DNA of 64,000 nucleotides. It comes from Sphingomonas kyeonggiensis (GTDB taxonomy: Bacteria > Pseudomonadota > Alphaproteobacteria > Sphingomonadales > Sphingomonadaceae). Of this stretch, positions 1-8,784 are shown piece by piece (position 1 is the stretch's first letter; each line of letters starts with the position of its first letter). The DNA is taken from contig NZ_JACHLN010000003.1 of the NCBI RefSeq assembly GCF_014204495.1, forward strand, positions 496,001 to 560,000, given 5' to 3'. A program made the translations under genes and the position numbers. Under the pieces are notes generated by a model. It was given only the letters and a program-made list of their open reading frames with translations. It was not told the origin of the DNA and ran no database searches.

Positions 1-99
1 ACTGTCCTTTCGAGCCCCCATGATCCGATGACGGAGCATATAAGCACGATCCGCATCCGGGTCATCGGCTCGCCGGGCGATTTTGTGTCGCAATCGGTA
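1..99. other. Window edge, no gene called
   Basis: These bases lie beyond the stop codon of the minus-strand SulP gene. I see no convincing coding pattern or clear terminator hairpin. The plus-strand reading frame that crosses here runs antisense into the SulP gene and looks like a shadow. Confidence 0.5.
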
Positions 100-1695
100 T
101 CATTGCTCCAGCCGCCGCACCGCATCGGCAACGCTGTAGTCGCTCCGCTCCACCACCTCCGGCGCGCCCGCTGCATGCAGCAGGTCGCGCACCCGGTCAT
201 GCACCCGCGCATAATGGACGCGCAGCCCCTTTGCCGCCATCGCCCGGTCGAACTCGAGCAGCGCGTCGAGCGCCGTGCTGTCGATATCGATGCTCTCCTC
301 CAGGCTGATCACCACCGCGTGCAGGTCCGGCTCGGCCAGCGTCCGCCGGGCCACCTCGGCGAACATCCGCTCGGCATTGGCGAAGAACAAAGGCGCCGCC
401 GGCCGCCAGATCGCGATTCCGCCGGGCATCACCGCGTTGTGGTGGCGATAGGCATCGACGAAGTCATGGCTCTCCCCCAGCCGCCCCAGTCGCGCCAGGC
501 GGGCATTGCCGAAGCGCTGCACCAGCGCCGCGAGCGAGAGCAGGATCGCGCAGAGCATGCCGTCGAGCACGCCGAGCACCAGCACGCCCAGCGCGGCGGC
601 GAGCGCGATATACTGGTCGCGGTTGAGTCCCCAGAGCCGCAGGATCGGTCGCGGATCGAGCGAATGGGTCAGCGCCGCGATCACCACCGCCGCCAGCACC
701 GGCTGGGGCAGCAGCGCGACTAGCGGCATCGCGAACAGCACCAGCGCGCCCAGCGCCAGCGCCGCCGCCGTGCCGGCCAGTCGCGAGCGTGCGCCCGACG
801 CCTCGTTCGCCGCGCTGGCGGAGAGCCCCGCCCCCACCGGCATGCCCTGCACCAGCGCCGACGCGAGATTGGCCAGCCCCAGCGCGCGCAGCTCGCGGCC
901 GGAATCGAGCAGGTCGCCGTGGCGCAGTGCCAGCGTCCGCATCGTCCCCCAGCTCTCGGCCAGCAGGATCAGCGCCAGCGGCACCGCGACCTGCGCCGCT
1001 TCCAGCAGCATCGCCGGTGAGTAGGCCGGTATCGTCGCCCTCTCCGGCATCAGCGCGATGTGCCCCACCGTCGCCACGCCGTGTGCCTGGAGTTCGAGCA
1101 GTCCGGAAGCCGCGACGCCCGAGACCAGCACGATCAGCGCCGCCGGTACGCCGGGCCAGCGCCGCAGCACCAGCAGCGTCGCCAGCGCGGCCAGCCCCAC
1201 CGTCAGGCTCGGCACATGCCAGTGCGGTACCGCCCGCAGCACTGCCAAGCCGGTGTCGAACAGCGTTCCGCCCGGCGCGGGCACGCCCGCGAGCACCGGC
1301 AGCTGCTTGATGCTGATCGTGATCGCCAGTCCGAAGGCGAAGCCGCGAAGCACCGGATGCGAGATGAATCCGGTCAGTCCGCCCAGCCGGAACGCCCATG
1401 CAAGCAGGAACAGCAGCCCAGCCAGCGCCACCGCCATCATCAGGAACAGCATGCGCATCCCCTCCCCGCCCGGCACATTGGCAAGCGAGGCGGCAAGGAT
1501 CGCCGCGGAGGAGGAAGTCGCCGATACGATCGCGAACCGGCTCCGCCCGGCCAGCGCATAGACCAAAGTGCCGACCAGTGCGGCCAGGATCGCATGCCCC
1601 GGCGCCACACCGGCGATCCCGGCATAGGCCACCGCCTCGGGCAGCATCAGCCCGGCAACCGCGAGGCCGGCGACGATATCGGCACGAATCTTCAA
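100..1695 (-). CDS. SulP family anion transporter with C-terminal STAS domain
   Basis: Inner-membrane SLC26/SulP permease of 531 aa, predicted to move sulfate or another small anion. The first ~390 residues are a run of hydrophobic helices opening with the family signature region (VAGLMLPEAVAYAGIAGV, residues ~11-28). Residues ~420-531 form a cytoplasmic STAS domain with the IDIDSTALDAL motif. The start is TTG, chosen because a strong GGGAGGGG ribosome site sits just upstream and no better ATG fits. It stands alone, with a palindrome-containing gap before regA. The transported anion cannot be told from sequence. A second, different SulP gene lies at 59023-60531. Confidence 0.88.
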   Translation of the reverse strand: MKIRADIVAGLAVAGLMLPEAVAYAGIAGVAPGHAILAALVGTLVYALAGRSRFAIVSATSSSAAILAASLANVPGGEGMRMLFLMMAVALAGLLFLLAWAFRLGGLTGFISHPVLRGFAFGLAITISIKQLPVLAGVPAPGGTLFDTGLAVLRAVPHWHVPSLTVGLAALATLLVLRRWPGVPAALIVLVSGVAASGLLELQAHGVATVGHIALMPERATIPAYSPAMLLEAAQVAVPLALILLAESWGTMRTLALRHGDLLDSGRELRALGLANLASALVQGMPVGAGLSASAANEASGARSRLAGTAAALALGALVLFAMPLVALLPQPVLAAVVIAALTHSLDPRPILRLWGLNRDQYIALAAALGVLVLGVLDGMLCAILLSLAALVQRFGNARLARLGRLGESHDFVDAYRHHNAVMPGGIAIWRPAAPLFFANAERMFAEVARRTLAEPDLHAVVISLEESIDIDSTALDALLEFDRAMAAKGLRVHYARVHDRVRDLLHAAGAPEVVERSDYSVADAVRRLEQ

Positions 1696-1763
1696 ATGGC
1701 CCCTCCCGGAGCCCCACCTCTGCGCCCGCTTGCAATGGATGGGAAGCCGCCCGTCTCTCCCCT

Positions 1764-1859
1764 CCTGTCACGCTGAACTTGTTTCAGCATCCAACTCTCC
1801 TTCCGCGACACAGCCAGGAGAGACATTGGGCCCCGGCCTTCGCCGGGGGACACTTGGGT
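1764..1859. repeat. Two small palindromes (REP-like)
   Basis: The 182-base gap between the SulP gene and regA holds two hairpin motifs. One is GCTGAA-CTTGT-TTCAGC at 1772-1788, the same loop sequence as the long palindrome at 41481-41527. The other is CCCCGGC-CTTC-GCCGGGG at 1831-1848, the core found again near 25090 and 25170. They look like dispersed intergenic repeats that may also act as transcript ends. Confidence 0.7.
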
Positions 1860-1877
1860 TGCACGTCATCAAAAGCC

Positions 1878-2411
1878 CTATCGAAGCTGCCGCTTCTCCA
1901 GCTTCCGCGCCAGCGTCCGCCGATGCATCCCCAGCCGCCGGGCGGTCTCGGAGATGTTGAAGTCGGTCTCCACCAAAGTCTGGTGGATATGCTCCCATTC
2001 CACCGTTTTGATCGAGCTCGGCCGGCTGGCGATCTGCGCATCGGGATCGCCTTCCTCGCGGCCGAACGCAGCCTCGATGTCGTCGGTGTTGGAAGGCTTG
2101 GCGAGATAATAGGAGGCACCCAGCTTGATCGCCTCCACCGCGGTGGCGATGCTGGCGAAGCCGGTCAGCACGACGATCTTCATCCCGGCATCGGTGGCGC
2201 GCAGGCTCTGGACGCAGGCCAGGCCCGAAGCCCCGCCCAGCTTGAGATCGACCACCGCATAACCGGGGTGGAAATTCTCCAGCAGCGCGGTCAAATCCTC
2301 ATGGCTCGCCGCTGCTTCGACAATATAGCCACGCCGTTCGAACGAGCGTCGCAGCGTCCGGGCAAAGGCCTCGTCATCCTCGACGATCAGCAGCTTGCGG
2401 ATTGCGCTCAT
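1878..2411 (-). CDS. regA: Redox response regulator, RegA/PrrA/ActR family
   Basis: 177-aa response regulator. The N-terminal receiver carries the acidic pair (VEDDEAF, residues ~10-16), the phospho-acceptor Asp in VVDLKLG and a Lys in LAKPS. The C-terminal Fis-type helix-turn-helix (NISETARRLGMHRRTLARKL, ~152-171) is the near-invariant DNA-binding helix of the RegA/PrrA/ActR family, which controls respiration genes in alphaproteobacteria. It overlaps regB by 4 bases (ATGA), so the two are probably translationally coupled. It is the last gene of the cyo-surf1-regBA unit. The family call is strong; regulation of cyo is inferred from position. Confidence 0.93.
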   Translation of the reverse strand: MSAIRKLLIVEDDEAFARTLRRSFERRGYIVEAAASHEDLTALLENFHPGYAVVDLKLGGASGLACVQSLRATDAGMKIVVLTGFASIATAVEAIKLGASYYLAKPSNTDDIEAAFGREEGDPDAQIASRPSSIKTVEWEHIHQTLVETDFNISETARRLGMHRRTLARKLEKRQLR

Positions 2412-3697
2412 GCCTGTTCCTCCCCGGGGCGGGCGATCGCGTCAAGCGGCAGGCGGATGCGCACCACCGCGCCGCTGCCCGGCAGATTCTCCGCGCTCGC
2501 CGTGCCCCCCAGCTTGCGCAGCACGTTGACGAGCAGGAACAGCCCCAGCCCGCCGCCCGGCTTGCCCTTGCTCGATCGATAGGGCTGGCCAAAGCCGGCG
2601 AGCATCTCGGGCGCGAAGCCCGGTCCCTCGTCGGCGATGTCGATCACCAGATCGTCATGGTCGCGCAGCGCGGTGATGCCGATCCAGTCCGAGACTTCCG
2701 CTGCATTGTCGATCACGTTGCTCAGCACCTGGCGAAGCCCCGGATCGGAAACGATCGCCACGTCCGGCTCGAAGTGATCGGCATAGTCGAGCGTGCCGGT
2801 CAGCCGGCTCGCCCGCCAGTCGGCGACCAGCGAGTCGAGGAACTGCCGCACGGTGGTGAATTCGGAGGAAAGCCCGCGCGCCTCGCCCGCCGAGGCCAGG
2901 ATGCCGCTGACGATCGTCTTGCAGCGCGCCACCTCGGCCTGCATGTCGGCCACGTCCTGCGCCAGGTCCCTGTCGCCGGCAATGCGCGGCATGCGCTGCC
3001 AGTCGCCCAGGATCACCGAGAGCGAGGAGAGCGGCGTGCCCAGTTCATGCGCCGCCCCGGTGGCGAGCAGACCCATGCGGACGATATGGTCCTCCTCGGC
3101 GGCGCGCTGGCGGATCTCCGCGCGCTCGGCATCGCCGTCGCGCAGGTTGCGGGCGATGCGGGTGATCAGCGAGACCAGCAGCACCGCGATCAGCGCGAAG
3201 CAGATCAGGCTGCCCGCCAGATAGAGCCGGAAGGGATCGTTGACGCCGGTCGGCAGGTCGAGCGGCACCGGATTTATCGCGATGCCGAACACCGCCAGGC
3301 TGGTCGCGCCGACGATCAGCCAGCTCGATCCCGGCTGGAGCAGCATCGCGCCCGTGACGACCTGAAGCAGGAACAGCGAGGCGAAGGGGTTGGCGAGCCC
3401 GCCGGTGAAGTGGAGCTGCCAGGCGAGCGCGGCGACGTCCGCCAGCATCGCCAGGGTCAGCTCCCAGTTGGTGATCGCCGCACGTCGGTCGAGCAGCGGA
3501 TAGGTCGCCAGGTTGATGCCGATCAGCACCAGCGGGGCGATGAACAGCGGGACGAGCGGCAGGTGCACGCCCATCACGAAATGGACGAAGCCGATCGTGC
3601 CCAGCTGCCCGCCGACGGCGATCCAGCGCAGCTGGACGAGCAGCCACATGTTGCGCCGGCCGGGGTCGGTATCCTCCTGCCCCCGGGCGTGGATCAC
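2408..3697 (-). CDS. regB: Redox sensor histidine kinase, RegB/PrrB/ActS family
   Basis: 429-aa membrane kinase with about six N-terminal transmembrane helices. The quinone-site signature GGLANPF of RegB-type sensors is intact. The H-box is AAHELGTPLSSLSVILGDW, and a Cys follows in EVARCKTIVSG at the place of the redox-active Cys known in RegB. A HATPase domain with GPGFAPEM and GGGLGLFL motifs closes the protein. The start is GTG at 3697, whose GTGA overlaps the surf1 stop and has GGGGAAG upstream; ATG at 3649 is the alternative. Longer readings upstream are out-of-frame surf1. In this family reduced/oxidised ubiquinone and the Cys set kinase activity; that the same holds here is inferred. 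Confidence 0.92.
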   Translation of the reverse strand: MIHARGQEDTDPGRRNMWLLVQLRWIAVGGQLGTIGFVHFVMGVHLPLVPLFIAPLVLIGINLATYPLLDRRAAITNWELTLAMLADVAALAWQLHFTGGLANPFASLFLLQVVTGAMLLQPGSSWLIVGATSLAVFGIAINPVPLDLPTGVNDPFRLYLAGSLICFALIAVLLVSLITRIARNLRDGDAERAEIRQRAAEEDHIVRMGLLATGAAHELGTPLSSLSVILGDWQRMPRIAGDRDLAQDVADMQAEVARCKTIVSGILASAGEARGLSSEFTTVRQFLDSLVADWRASRLTGTLDYADHFEPDVAIVSDPGLRQVLSNVIDNAAEVSDWIGITALRDHDDLVIDIADEGPGFAPEMLAGFGQPYRSSKGKPGGGLGLFLLVNVLRKLGGTASAENLPGSGAVVRIRLPLDAIARPGEEQA

Positions 3698-4404
3698 TGA
3701 GCGCTTCCCCGCCGCCAGCCGATGAACCAGGCGCCCCACAGCGCCATCGCGCACAGCCCGAACCAAGTCAGGGCGTAGACCAGGTGGTTGTCCGAGAACT
3801 TGACCACGGTCAGCCCGCCCACCGGGTACCCGCCCGGGTTCGGCGTGGCGTCCGCGTCGATGAAATAGGGTGCGACCTGTCCGAGCCCATGGGCCTCGGC
3901 GATAGCCGCGACGTCGCGCGAATACCAGCGATTGGCCTTGGGATCGTTGCTGCGCAGGAATCCGCCGCCCGGCTCGGTGACGCGCAGCAGCCCGGTCACC
4001 TGCAGATAGCCAGGCCCGACGGGGACCTTGTCGCGCATCGCGTCGGGGATGAAGCCGCGATTCACCAGCAGGGTGAAGTCGCGGGTCTTGAGCGGAGTCA
4101 TCACCCAATAGCCCGAGCCGCGCTCGGTCACCGCCTTCACCAGTGTGGCGCGGTCGTTGAGGAGGGTGCCGGTGGCGGTGACGCGGCGATAGGCGTCGGT
4201 CCTGGCGGTGATCGCGCCCCAGGCGCCGGACCCGGGTGCCGCTGCGGGCGTACCGTGCGCGCGGCTCTCGACCGCGGCGATCAGCTCATGCTTCCAGACG
4301 CGGCGCTCGAGCTGCCAGATGCCCAGCCCCGCCAGCAGCCCCGCGCAGACGAGCATCGCAACCGCGATGCCCCATCTGACGCGGGGCCGGGGTTCTTCGT
4401 TCAC
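3694..4404 (-). CDS. surf1: SURF1 family oxidase assembly protein
   Basis: 236-aa inner-membrane protein with the SURF1 plan: an N-terminal helix ending in LGIWQLERR, a periplasmic domain with LVNRGFIP and NRWYSRD motifs, and a C-terminal helix (LVYALTWFGLCAMALWGAWF). SURF1 helps insert heme into the oxidase large subunit, which suits its place directly after cyoD. The start is GTG at 4404, where GTGA overlaps the cyoD stop; the frame continues upstream only inside cyoD. It also overlaps regB by GTGA, giving an unbroken coupled chain cyoD-surf1-regB. Confidence 0.92.
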   Translation of the reverse strand: MNEEPRPRVRWGIAVAMLVCAGLLAGLGIWQLERRVWKHELIAAVESRAHGTPAAAPGSGAWGAITARTDAYRRVTATGTLLNDRATLVKAVTERGSGYWVMTPLKTRDFTLLVNRGFIPDAMRDKVPVGPGYLQVTGLLRVTEPGGGFLRSNDPKANRWYSRDVAAIAEAHGLGQVAPYFIDADATPNPGGYPVGGLTVVKFSDNHLVYALTWFGLCAMALWGAWFIGWRRGSAQ

Positions 4405-4796
4405 GGAAGCTGGCTCGGATCGACCATCGGCATCATGTTCGCGTTGAGGTGGTACATCACCCACAGCGAGCCCGAGAGCATGATCACCACGACGATGATC
4501 GTGAACAGCAAAGCGGTCATCGTCCAGCCACCCTCGGCCTTGGGCTTGAGGTGGAGGAAATAGACCATGTGGACCACGATCTGGACCATCGCGAACGCCA
4601 TGATCGCCGCGGCGGTGACGCCGTTCGAGAACGGGCGCTCCATGACGAGGTAGAAGGGAATCGCGGTCAGGATCACCGACAGCACGAAACCGATGACATA
4701 GTCGCGCATCGAGCCGTGCGGGATCTCGACGCCATGGCCGTGATCGCCATGATCCCCGTGTGCGTGCGCGTCGTGCGCGTGCGGATCGTGGCTCAT
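4401..4796 (-). CDS. cyoD: Cytochrome bo3 ubiquinol oxidase subunit IV
   Basis: 131-aa subunit IV of the heme-copper quinol oxidase, with three transmembrane helices. It begins with a His/Asp-rich cytoplasmic stretch ([17 protein letters not shown], residues ~6-22) longer than usual. The body carries the family pattern [19 protein letters not shown] and [13 protein letters not shown]. The start ATG overlaps the cyoC stop (ATGA). The His-rich tail could bind metal, but that is only a suggestion. Confidence 0.92.
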   Translation of the reverse strand: MSHDPHAHDAHAHGDHGDHGHGVEIPHGSMRDYVIGFVLSVILTAIPFYLVMERPFSNGVTAAAIMAFAMVQIVVHMVYFLHLKPKAEGGWTMTALLFTIIVVVIMLSGSLWVMYHLNANMMPMVDPSQLP

Positions 4797-5422
4797 CGCA
4801 GCATTCCCATCAGATAGACAAAGGTGAAGACGCCGATCCAGATGACGTCGAGGAAGTGCCAGAACAGGCTCAGGCAGGCCAGGCGGCGCTGGTTGGCGGC
4901 GGTCAGGCCGAAGCGGCTCACCTGCACCATCAGCGTGATCAGCCAGATCGAGCCGAAAGTGACGTGCAGGCCGTGCGTGCCGACCAGGGTGAAGAAGCTC
5001 GACAGGAACGCGCTGCGCCACGGGCCCGCGCCCTCATGGATCAGCTCGCTGAACTCGTAGAGCTCGATGCCGAGGAAGCAGCCGCCGAACACCAGGGTGA
5101 TCGCCAGCCACACGAGCACCTGCGTCTTGTTGCCCTTCGCCATGCCGAGCATCGCGAAGCCATAGGTGATCGACGAGAACAGCAGCATCGCCGTGTTCAG
5201 CGCGACCAGCGGCAGGTCGAACAGGTCCTTCGGCCCCGGGCCGCCGGCGAAGTTTCCGCCGAGCACGGCGTAGCACGCGAACAGGATCGCGAAGATGAGG
5301 CAGTCGCTCATCAGGTAGATCCAGAAGCCCAGCATCGTGCTGTAGCCTTCCGGGTGCGGATGCTCGTCGAAGTCGAAGAAGCGGACGGGTTCGTCCGTAG
5401 CGGGAAGCGTGGTGGTGCTCAT
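4793..5422 (-). CDS. cyoC: Cytochrome bo3 ubiquinol oxidase subunit III
   Basis: 209-aa integral membrane protein with five helices and the heme-copper oxidase subunit III signature (FLGIELYEF...[14 protein letters not shown], residues ~118-160). It is a short subunit III of the CyoC type rather than the ~260-residue CoxC type. It lies 3 bases after cyoB and overlaps cyoD. The N-terminal 30 residues are soluble and acidic. Confidence 0.94.
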   Translation of the reverse strand: MSTTTLPATDEPVRFFDFDEHPHPEGYSTMLGFWIYLMSDCLIFAILFACYAVLGGNFAGGPGPKDLFDLPLVALNTAMLLFSSITYGFAMLGMAKGNKTQVLVWLAITLVFGGCFLGIELYEFSELIHEGAGPWRSAFLSSFFTLVGTHGLHVTFGSIWLITLMVQVSRFGLTAANQRRLACLSLFWHFLDVIWIGVFTFVYLMGMLR

Positions 5423-5425
5423 CGA

Positions 5426-7429
5426 TCAGGCTCCGGCGGCGAGCTGGCGCGTGCGCGCCGCCTCGGTCTCGGCCACGGTTTCGGCGGGAATGTCGAAATC
5501 GCGGTTGTAGTTGAAGGTGTGGAAGATCGCTCCGCCGATCAGCGCGACGAAACTCAGGCCGACCAGCCACCAGATGTGCCAGATCAGCGCGAAGCCGATC
5601 AGGGTGCTGATGCCGGCAAGGATCACGCCCGCGCCGGTGTTGCTCGGCATGTGGATGTCCTTGAAGCCGGTGAGCGGACGCTCGCAGCCGCGGCTCTTCA
5701 TGTCGTACCAGGCATCCAGGTCGTGGATGACCGGGGTGAACGCGAAGTTGTACTCCGGCGGCGGCGACGAGGTCGCCCACTCCAGCGTACGGCCGTTCCA
5801 CGGGTCGCCGGTCACGTCCTTCAGCTCCTCGCGCTTCCAGATGCTCACCGCGAACTGGACCAGCATCGCGCCGATGCCGGCGGCGATCAGGGCAGCGCCA
5901 AGCGCCGCGACGACAAAGAAGATCTGCAGGCTGGGATCATCGAACACCCGCATGCGGCGGGTCACGCCCATCAGGCCCATGATGTAGAGCGGCAGGAAGG
6001 CGAGCCAGAAGCCGGGGACCCAGCACCAGAAGCTCACCTTGCCCCAGAAGACGTTGAGCTTGAAGCCGAAGGCCTTGGGCCACCAGAAGTTGATCGCGGC
6101 GAACAGGCCGAACAGCACGCCGCCGATGATCACGTTGTGGAAGTGGGCGATCAGGAACAGCGAATTGTGCAGCACGAAGTCGGCAGGCGGGATGGCGAGC
6201 ATCACGCCGGTCATGCCGCCGATCGCGAAGGTCAGCATGAACGCGACGGTCCACATCATCGGCAGCTCGAAGCGGATGCGGCCGCGATACATGGTGAACA
6301 GCCAGTTGAAGATCTTGGCGCCCGTCGGGATCGAGATGACCATCGTCGTGATGCCGAAGAAGCTGTTGACGCTGGCGCCCGAGCCCATGGTGAAGAAGTG
6401 GTGCAGCCAGACGAGGTACGACAGGATCGTGATGACGATCGTGGCGTAGACCATCGACGAATAGCCGAACAGCTTCTTGCCCGAGAAGGTCGAGGTGACT
6501 TCCGAGAACACGCCGAACAGCGGCAGGATCAGGATGTAGACCTCCGGGTGACCCCAGATCCAGATCAGGTTCACGTACATCATGGCGCTGCCGCCGAAGT
6601 CGTTCGTGAAGAAGTTGGTGTGGGCGTAGCGATCAAGGCCGAGCAGCGCGAGCACCGCGGTCAGCACCGGGAAGGAGGCGACGATCAGCACGTTAGTGCA
6701 GAGCGAGGTCCAGGTGAACACCGGCATCTTCATCAGGGTCATGCCGGGCGCGCGGAGCTTGAGGATCGTCACGATCAGGTTGATGCCTGAAAGTGTCGTG
6801 CCCACGCCCGCGACCTGCAGCGCCCATAGATAATAGTCGACGCCGACCCCGGGGCTGTAGAGGATTCCCGAAAGCGGCGGATAGGCCAGCCAGCCGGTCT
6901 GGGCAAACTCGCCGACGAACAGCGAGGCCATCACCAGCACCGCGCCGCCGGTCGTCATCCAGAAGCTGAAGTTATTCAGGAACGGGAACGACACGTCGCG
7001 CGCACCGATCTGCAGCGGCACGATGTAGTTCATCAGGCCGGTGACGAACGGCATCGCCACGAAGAAGATCATGATCACGCCGTGGGCGGTGAACACCTGG
7101 TCGAAGTGGTGCGCGTTCAGATAGCCCTCGGACCCGTTGAACGCGAGCGCCTGCTGGAGGCGCATCATCAGCGCGTCGGCAAAGCCGCGCAGGAACATCA
7201 CGAGGCCCAGGATCATGTACATGATCCCGATCTTCTTGTGGTCGACACTGGTGAACCAGTTCTTCCACAGATAGCCCCAGAGCTTGAAATAGGTGAGCGC
7301 GGCGACGAGGCCGATGCCGCCAAGGGCGACGCCACAGAAGGTCGCCACGACGATCGGCTCGTGCAGCGGCAGCGCGTCGAGCGACAGCTTGCCCAGGATA
7401 GGGCTAACGGGTGCGGGTTGCGGGATCAT
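5426..7429 (-). CDS. cyoB: Cytochrome bo3 ubiquinol oxidase subunit I
   Basis: 667-aa catalytic subunit of a proton-pumping quinol oxidase. It has the heme/CuB ligand motifs [21 protein letters not shown] (cross-linked His-Tyr), LHHFFTMG and [10 protein letters not shown]. The residues that mark a ubiquinol rather than cytochrome c oxidase are present: [10 protein letters not shown] and HHFDQVF match the quinone-binding Arg, Asp, His and Gln of E. coli CyoB. The chosen ATG gives the usual length; the open frame extends upstream only within cyoA out of frame. It follows cyoA after 14 bases. Confidence 0.96.
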   Translation of the reverse strand: MIPQPAPVSPILGKLSLDALPLHEPIVVATFCGVALGGIGLVAALTYFKLWGYLWKNWFTSVDHKKIGIMYMILGLVMFLRGFADALMMRLQQALAFNGSEGYLNAHHFDQVFTAHGVIMIFFVAMPFVTGLMNYIVPLQIGARDVSFPFLNNFSFWMTTGGAVLVMASLFVGEFAQTGWLAYPPLSGILYSPGVGVDYYLWALQVAGVGTTLSGINLIVTILKLRAPGMTLMKMPVFTWTSLCTNVLIVASFPVLTAVLALLGLDRYAHTNFFTNDFGGSAMMYVNLIWIWGHPEVYILILPLFGVFSEVTSTFSGKKLFGYSSMVYATIVITILSYLVWLHHFFTMGSGASVNSFFGITTMVISIPTGAKIFNWLFTMYRGRIRFELPMMWTVAFMLTFAIGGMTGVMLAIPPADFVLHNSLFLIAHFHNVIIGGVLFGLFAAINFWWPKAFGFKLNVFWGKVSFWCWVPGFWLAFLPLYIMGLMGVTRRMRVFDDPSLQIFFVVAALGAALIAAGIGAMLVQFAVSIWKREELKDVTGDPWNGRTLEWATSSPPPEYNFAFTPVIHDLDAWYDMKSRGCERPLTGFKDIHMPSNTGAGVILAGISTLIGFALIWHIWWLVGLSFVALIGGAIFHTFNYNRDFDIPAETVAETEAARTRQLAAGA

Positions 7430-7443
7430 ACTCTGCTTCGCGA

Positions 7444-8619
7444 TCAGGAAAGAGGACGCGGCCGGGTTTCGGACGCAACGCTGGGAGCGGTCGGGGTCGG
7501 CGCGCCCGAAGGCTGCTTCAGGCCGGCACCGGCGAGCGGTGCCTGCCGGACCGGCTTGGGCTGGGCGCGGACGGCGACGTCCATCTTGTCGGCGCAGATT
7601 TCGCCGACAAAGCTCTTGCCGCCATGCATATGGGTGCCGGTGGCGCTGGTCTTGTCCTCGACGTGGCGGACATTGTGCAGCCCGGCCTTGCCCATGCCGC
7701 CCTCGGCATCGAGCGCCATCATCTGGTGCATGCACATCTTGCCCGGCTGCACGCACAGGTTGGTCACCCGGTCGAACAGCCCGGTCTCCACCGCGGCGAA
7801 GCGGCGCACCGGATCGCCCTCGCTCGGGCGCTCAAGCTGGAGATAGGCCGCGCGGTCCAGGTTGCCGCCGGCCTTCCTGGCCTCGGCCACCCAGGCGTCG
7901 AACCCGGCCTGGTCCACGCTGTGCGCCTTGAAGCGCATCTTCGAGAAGCCATGGCCGCTATAGTTTGCCGAGAAGCCCTGGAACACGCCGGTCTTGTCGA
8001 ACACGGCGTTCAGCGGGGTCTCCATCGCCGGCATGGCGTAGATCTGGCCGGCCAGCGCGGGGATGTAGAAGGAGTTCATCACCGACGAGGCCGAGATCCG
8101 GAAGCGGATCGGGCGGCCCACCGGAGCGGCCATCTCGTTGACCGTGGCGATGCCCTGCTCGGGATAGATGAACAGCCACTTCCAGTCGAGCGCGACGACC
8201 TGGACCTCGAGCGGCTTCACATTGGCCGCCACCGGCTGGTTCGGGCCCGTGCGCGCCAGCGGGCGGTACGGATCGAGCAGGTGGGTGCTCACCCAGGTGA
8301 TCGCGCCCAGGCAGATGATGATCAGCAGCGGGGCCGACCAGATCACCAGCTCCAGGCCGGTCGAGTGATCCCAGTCCGGCTCGTAATGCGCTTCCTTGTT
8401 CGACTCGCGGTAGCGCCACGCGAACAGGACGACGAGCGCCATCACCGGAATGATGATCAGCAGCATCAGCAGCGTCGACACGATCACCAGGTCACCCTGT
8501 TGACGGGCGACATCGCCGGCGGGGTTGAGCACGACCATGTCGCATCCGCACAACAGCGCGAAAGCCGGCAGGGTCAGCAGCGCACGGAGGCGTGCGGAGA
8601 GCGGACGAGATCTAGGCAT
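7444..8619 (-). CDS. cyoA: Cytochrome bo3 ubiquinol oxidase subunit II
   Basis: 391-aa lipoprotein subunit II, first gene of the oxidase unit. A signal peptide ends at a lipobox-like LLCGC (residue ~24), two transmembrane helices follow, and the cupredoxin domain has no CuA ligands ([15 protein letters not shown] stands where a cytochrome c oxidase has its Cys residues), as expected for a quinol oxidase. It is ~75 residues longer than E. coli CyoA. The extra C-terminal part contains a Cys/Met/His cluster ([13 protein letters not shown], ~285) and a Pro/Ala-rich tail. Confidence 0.94.
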   Translation of the reverse strand: MPRSRPLSARLRALLTLPAFALLCGCDMVVLNPAGDVARQQGDLVIVSTLLMLLIIIPVMALVVLFAWRYRESNKEAHYEPDWDHSTGLELVIWSAPLLIIICLGAITWVSTHLLDPYRPLARTGPNQPVAANVKPLEVQVVALDWKWLFIYPEQGIATVNEMAAPVGRPIRFRISASSVMNSFYIPALAGQIYAMPAMETPLNAVFDKTGVFQGFSANYSGHGFSKMRFKAHSVDQAGFDAWVAEARKAGGNLDRAAYLQLERPSEGDPVRRFAAVETGLFDRVTNLCVQPGKMCMHQMMALDAEGGMGKAGLHNVRHVEDKTSATGTHMHGGKSFVGEICADKMDVAVRAQPKPVRQAPLAGAGLKQPSGAPTPTAPSVASETRPRPLS

Positions 8620-8784
8620 GGCGGGCGCCTAGGCCCCCGATGTTGCACCGCACATAGGACATTTTGTCCAATCCCTGCGTTGTCTGCTATGGCGCAAGAG
8701 CGCCGCGCCGGGGCTATCTTAGCCCCCTTGATGGCATTATGAAACGCGCTTGCGCTGCGCGTGTTGCAGGAAAGTTCGAACTCG
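8620..8784. promoter_or_regulatory. Divergent promoter region of cyo operon and MFS gene
   Basis: This 165-base gap must carry the promoters of cyoA (leftward) and the MFS symporter (rightward). It contains a perfect inverted repeat GGACA-TTT-TGTCC at 8657-8669, 38 bases before the cyoA start, a plausible operator. No certain -35/-10 pair was assigned. Confidence 0.55.

Noticed and set aside
3698..4108. N-terminal extension of the RegB frame
   Set aside because: This part is an out-of-frame reading of surf1; the GTG at 3697 overlaps the surf1 stop and gives the expected RegB length.
4760..6790. 676-codon plus-strand frame over the cyo genes
   Set aside because: Shadow of cyoB/cyoC in the antisense frame; no signal, helix or domain pattern.
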